Below, piece after piece: positions 59,601 through 64,000 of a stretch of DNA of 64,000 nucleotides (position 1 is the first letter of the stretch; every line of letters starts with the position of its first letter). The DNA lies in the NCBI GenBank assembly GCA_964035545.1, contig OZ037766.1, positions 6,177,722-6,241,721 of the forward strand. The letters are read 5' to 3'. Both the position numbers and the translations under genes were made by a program. Under the pieces are notes generated by a model that saw only the letters and a list, made by a program, of their open reading frames with translations, was not told where the DNA came from and ran no database searches. Source of the DNA: Bugula neritina (lineage: Eukaryota; Bryozoa; Gymnolaemata; Cheilostomatida; Bugulidae).

Positions 59601-62600
59601 CAAACTTACTATGATTGGGAATCATACTATGTTAAATAAAAACCAGGGCTGGTGAAACATTTCACCAAAATTGATCTGATTTTAGACGCTACGGGAACGG
59701 GTATTCTCTTCTTCGATTTCTACCGAATTCTCATGACCTTGATGAGCATACAGCCTGACCATTCTGTGTTTTGGTTGTTTGAGAATGTGGTCCATATGAA
59801 TAAGGAAACCAAGGCTACAATTTCTCGGTTCCTTGAAGTAAGTGCTTAGGCTATGTACTCGTAATTGTGATCAAGAGCAGGCAGAAAAGAAATTTTTAAA
59901 TAAATTTTATATTTTAGCAGTCGGGTCACACGATCAATTATGCTATATGTTTCACTGAGTGCTCATATGATTGGTGCATATTTGATCTTTAAATAATATT
60001 AAAGCTCACATATCTTAAAGAAAATTTATTCAGTGGTTAAAACTTGATACCCTGAATGTGTTTGTAATGTACATGCTATAAAAGCCTGGTTTACATTGAC
60101 TGATGAAACTTGCTATCTAATTTCTTTGATTCTGTATACATGACATTCAACCACCAAGATGATGTAGTGGGTAAAAAGTTGTGATTTTTGTGTGTGGGAA
60201 CAGACATCTCTAACATATACCTAGTCTTTGCTTATATAATTAAGCAATAATTTAAACTTTAGGCACAAACATATCGAGGAAATATAGATTTTATTTACAG
60301 CCTGGGCATAATTCTCTAACAACTTTAAATGACCTTGAAATAAAAGACCGGCTATAAAAATTATGTCACATGCATGTTTGTGTGATGAATGTGAAAAGTA
60401 TATAAATAACTAGCCACATGGCTTTACAGTTTTTAAATAATATATGTAGTAAAGTGGTGTCTGGTAAGAAATATTTTAAAATATATGTTGTTGTTAATGA
60501 CGTTGAGCTGCGCGATAAGTGCAATTGTTCTAGCAAAAATACTAATATCATGTTCTACATGTTACAGTGTGAACCAGTAAAACTTGACGCTGGATATTTT
60601 TCTGCTCAGAGTAGAAACAGATACTTTTGGGGCAACATTCCTGGCATGTATGAGTAAGTTTTCCCATTTTTACTTGGTGCTGGTTGAGCCAATTTCTTAA
60701 GGAAATATTTTGCATTATTATAATTTGAGGGACAATATTAAATTGTTATTGATTACAAGACAGTTATTTGTGATTGGCAGCTATCATGGTGGTATACTGT
60801 GCATTTTTATAATATTTAGCAGCTTTGCATCCTGCTCATTGCTATTATATTGCATATTTAATTTCTGTTTTTATTTATTTTGAAGTAGGTAATAAAAGAT
60901 CCATAATTTGTGTTATTTCACAAAATCCGTTTGCATGCATTTTGTACTCATTATCGAATAAATATTTAGCATGTACAAATGTAAAAAAAATTCTTTCAGA
61001 CCAGTGGCTGAAGACATCAAAGCTCTGAGAATCACTTTGCAAGATGTGTTGTCAGAAGGCCGTGAAGCAGTAGTTCCTAAAATCAGAACTGTGACAACAC
61101 GGGGCGCCTCCTTACTGCAAGGGAGAAACGAAGACACACACGCAGTGGTGATGAATGGGCAGAGTGACAAACTGTGGCCTACTGAGCTAGAGAAGTAGGT
61201 TACTCTGCCTGCGATATATACAGAAGTAGGTTGTATTTTGTATGATTGTTGGTAAAGTGAGTTAGTTACATTGCATGGTGTTGATACGGGTGAATATGTT
61301 GAAATGTGTATCGCTTTGAAAAGGGAAAAGAGAAATGGGCAGATTGAGTTATTTAGAAGCAGCATTTTTGTTGAGTAATTAAACAAAAATAATTAATTTT
61401 ATCATCACATTAAAAAAGTAGTGAACTAAAACCTAATTAGTTTGTTGTTCTCATCTAGTTAGGTTGTAATTGCCTGTGACTGATTAATAATTAAACCAGA
61501 CTTGAAATTTCTAGAACTTGAAAGCTAAATCAAAATTTCTACATTTAATATTAAATGAGAATTTTGGGAAGTCTATGGTGTTGTTACTTTTACAGAAATT
61601 TCTCTCTGTGGGTGACATTTTCATACACTTCTAGTATTACCAGGTTAGTTTTAATTAAGCCTGTATTATGGGGTTTGGGGTTTGTATGTTGAAAAAATTG
61701 TGTATTAAAAAAATTACTCTTGTTTATGAAACAGCTAGCAATGAGATTAAAGAATTGAAATAAAGTTGATGAGTACTTGTTTTTTATTTTTAATAAATTA
61801 GTCTATTCCCGGTAGTTGGCCATTATGAGGACATAATGTAAAATAAGATTTATGTATAACCTTTTGGGCAATTTTGCTAAAACTGGTAGATTATGTTTCT
61901 TGGTTACTAACATAAGAGAACTATATTTTGTTAGTTTGTATTGCAATATTTAATTTTCATGGTTCACCGGACTAATTTTTAAGTCAAATTGGAAGATGGT
62001 TAATTGATTTTTGATGGGAATATAAATATAAATTATCCATATAACAAAAGCTGCAAATTTTTATGAAAATGTTTGATATAAAATTAATTTTTGTAGTAAC
62101 AGTGATATCTCAGTATTTTACAAGTTTTCAGATTAAGTTTGCCCTTTTAGTTGTTAGTATAAACACTTGACATTTTTTCACCCAAAAGCCAATTCTGCTG
62201 ATTATTAAATAAATAGATTTCAGGAAAATATCATCTGCCTCAAATGTCAACATCATTTTTAATAAAAACATCTAGAACTGTAGCTATTTCAACATATGCA
62301 GCAAGGACAAATGACTGGTTATATGTTTATTTCTTCTATCTATGAAACTAACATAACACTTTCTGGCTTATACGCACCATACTTATGTTTAATCTGTACT
62401 TCACCCATTTTTTAGATTAGTTCACATCAATTTTTAAAATAAAATTTTATTAAATGACAGTTTTAAGTTTGCTAATCTCATGGTTATAAAGCTGTTATTA
62501 TTTAGTTTTATGAACCTGAACGAGGAAGTTGGACCATTTACACATTAATGTTTTATTACATGATGTGCACATTTCTATTTTGAACATAATATTTGTCAAA

Positions 62601-63404
62601 CCAACATCATTGCTAAAATATTCCATAAAAGAGTAATTAATTCACTTATACATCCATAAAACACCAGATGTTAGGAACTATAATTGCTGCTTGCTGTTAG
62701 TATCTTACATCATCACCTGCAAGATGAACTCAAATTAATCTTACTCTATGCAAATTTGACTCCCTGTGGTAAAGCTTGTTACACATTAATTTGTATCTAA
62801 TGACCAGTGACACTAGGAAACCAATCTGAAAAGATTAATTAATGTGTAACATACTAAAAATTGTTCCAGAAATAACTTGGCAGGTTTTATGTGGCAAATC
62901 TTAGCAACACCAATACCAACTTTAAGGTGGACCTAGAAATTTGGGTTTTTTATCTGTTTTTGGAATGCATCTCACAATTTTTTCACATGTTCTTGATCTG
63001 CCCTTGAAGTTTTTTAGTTTTCGTGTTTAGATTAAAATTTTAAACTTGGACAGATCTTGGTAAAAAAAATTTTTGCTCTATTTATAATATTACTTGGAAC
63101 TTTTGTACATATATTTGGTTACTTAAGATTTCGTATTATTTTAGCAGCATTTTAATTTAGTAATAAAAAGCCAACTTAAAAAATAGTGGCGTCATCTTTT
63201 ATATGTTCATTTTATAGAGTTTTTGGATTTCCGGAGCACTACACCGATGTTGGAAACCTGGCTCCGGGTAAAAGGCAGAAGTTACTGGGTAGATCATGGT
63301 GTGTACCAGTCGTGGAGCATCTGCTGAAACCCTTGACCAAGCTGTTTGTTATGAAACCCTTGCCCAAGATACAATGCAGTTGTCATAAAAATAACATTCA
63401 ATAG
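41624..63404 (+). CDS. DNMT3: De novo DNA (cytosine-5)-methyltransferase DNMT3
   Basis: De novo CpG methyltransferase, nuclear. Exons: 41624-41670, 41961-42121, 43644-43788, 47000-47219, 52210-53184, 53671-53895, 54426-54657, 55186-55350, 55724-55860, 56921-57033, 58122-58308, 58653-58859, 59295-59385, 59686-59837, 60568-60653, 61000-61194, 63218-63404 (TAG); 1,174 residues, all phases closing. A low-complexity Ser/Lys/Pro-rich N-terminus is followed by a PWWP domain ([21 protein letters not shown]), an acidic linker, the ADD domain (CLACG...CDEC, then YCAICGGGG...CDPWSCFLC) and the catalytic domain: SLFDGIGT (SAM, motif I), [13 protein letters not shown] (catalytic Cys, motif IV), FWLFENVV (motif VI), SRNRYFWGN (motif VIII), TTRGASL (IX), [11 protein letters not shown] and GRSWCVPV (X). 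Every motif is intact, so the enzyme is probably active. The first two exons are assigned by phase only and are less certain. Confidence 0.94.
43789..46999. other. DNMT3 intron 3
   Basis: 3.2 kb, AT-rich, no recognised coding sequence, repeat array or mobile element. Small ORFs at 45572 and 46716 have no family resemblance. Confidence 0.5.
47220..52209. other. DNMT3 intron 4
   Basis: 5.0 kb, the largest intron of the gene; AT-rich. Nothing beyond scattered simple sequence was recognised. An alternative promoter or exon could hide here, but no sequence sign supports one. Confidence 0.5.
61195..63217. other. DNMT3 last intron
   Basis: 2.0 kb, AT-rich, no repeats or coding sequence recognised. 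Confidence 0.5.
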
Positions 63405-64000
63405 CTTATTTGAAGCTCGCTTAGTTTACTGACTTTTACAAAAATAACCGCAAAAACAAGAAGTTCTTGTGTAACTGTACAGAACAAGAATTTATACTAA
63501 TACTTGCATGTAAAAATTAGAATTTAATTTTATGGTTCTGTTATTATCTCTTACTGTATTCACTCCACTGCATTTTTCTTGTAGCTTTAAAAACCTCAGA
63601 CTATGCAATTATTTTGTCTCTCTCACTCAGGTTAACCCCTTTATTTGTTATAGATTTATCAAGTATTCAGTCATTATGCACACCTTATTTTTGTAGCACT
63701 GTGAAGGCAGAATAGCAGACACATTCTAGTTTTTTCATTTATTTTCACCTCAAAATTTGTTGTAGATATTTTAAGCTGTGAAGCCACGAATTCTAGATAT
63801 GTAGTAGTAATCACCAAGTTGAAAGTTTTTTAGCCTAACATAGCACTTCAAAATGTTGGTTTTAGTTGCAATTGTTCAAAGCATTCTTACAATACAGTCC
63901 CTTTTATGCCAATATCAAAGTTATTGTAAAATTTAAATAGTAAACAGAGCATAGCACAGGTATTGCATAAGTACACGAAGTAGATAGTGTGTAAGTACAT
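63405..64000. other. DNMT3 3' UTR and downstream
   Basis: AT-rich sequence after the DNMT3 stop. No canonical AATAAA is prominent close to the stop and no further gene is seen before the window ends. Confidence 0.45.

Overview
The window is nuclear DNA from an animal. Genes are split into many short exons by AT-rich introns, the background is rich in AT microsatellites, and every recognisable single-copy gene is metazoan: an SVOP-type transporter, OSGEP/KAE1, BFAR, a troponin I relative, TMEM117 and DNMT3. Troponin I and the gene set point to a bilaterian invertebrate. My guess is a spiralian-type genome because de novo DNMT3 is kept and the DNA is AT- and repeat-rich, but that placement is inference only.

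Layout. 1-4417 (+) is the 3' part of an SVOP-like major facilitator transporter; its 5' part lies left of the window. 5182-7656 (-) is a complete 8-exon OSGEP/KAE1 gene (335 aa), convergent with SVOP. 7657-10056 is AT-rich spacer with simple repeats, a foldback element and a near-perfect palindrome. 10057-17510 (-) is a Ty3/gypsy LTR retrotransposon that is GC-rich against its surroundings. It has LTRs that read identical, a TTAT duplication, a PBS resembling the 3' end of tRNA-Leu, gag, a pol split by frame changes at homopolymers, and an extra ORF with C2H2-type zinc fingers. 19128-22103 (+) is a complete 5-exon BFAR-like RING/SAM/membrane gene. 23178-25420 (+) is a troponin I-like gene that ends soon after its inhibitory segment; its 5' exons are not identified. 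26473-35353 (-) is TMEM117, whose introns carry a 12-bp and a 27-bp minisatellite and whose stop codon lies in a 34-bp tandem repeat. 35354-41623 is a divergent intergenic region holding simple repeats, a MITE-like element with TAA duplications and two foldback elements. 41624-63404 (+) is a 17-exon DNMT3 gene (1,174 aa) with PWWP, ADD and methyltransferase domains.

Exon models were built by hand from splice sites, reading phase and similarity to remembered family sequences. All internal phases close for OSGEP, BFAR and DNMT3, and for the identified parts of SVOP, TMEM117 and the troponin-like gene. Two introns (OSGEP and TMEM117) need a GC-AG donor. The host genes are unrelated housekeeping, transport, muscle and chromatin genes and do not form a pathway. 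The most unusual material is the young retrotransposon with its zinc-finger ORF, the truncated troponin I-like gene, the higher-order minisatellite in TMEM117 and the two families of small inverted-repeat elements.
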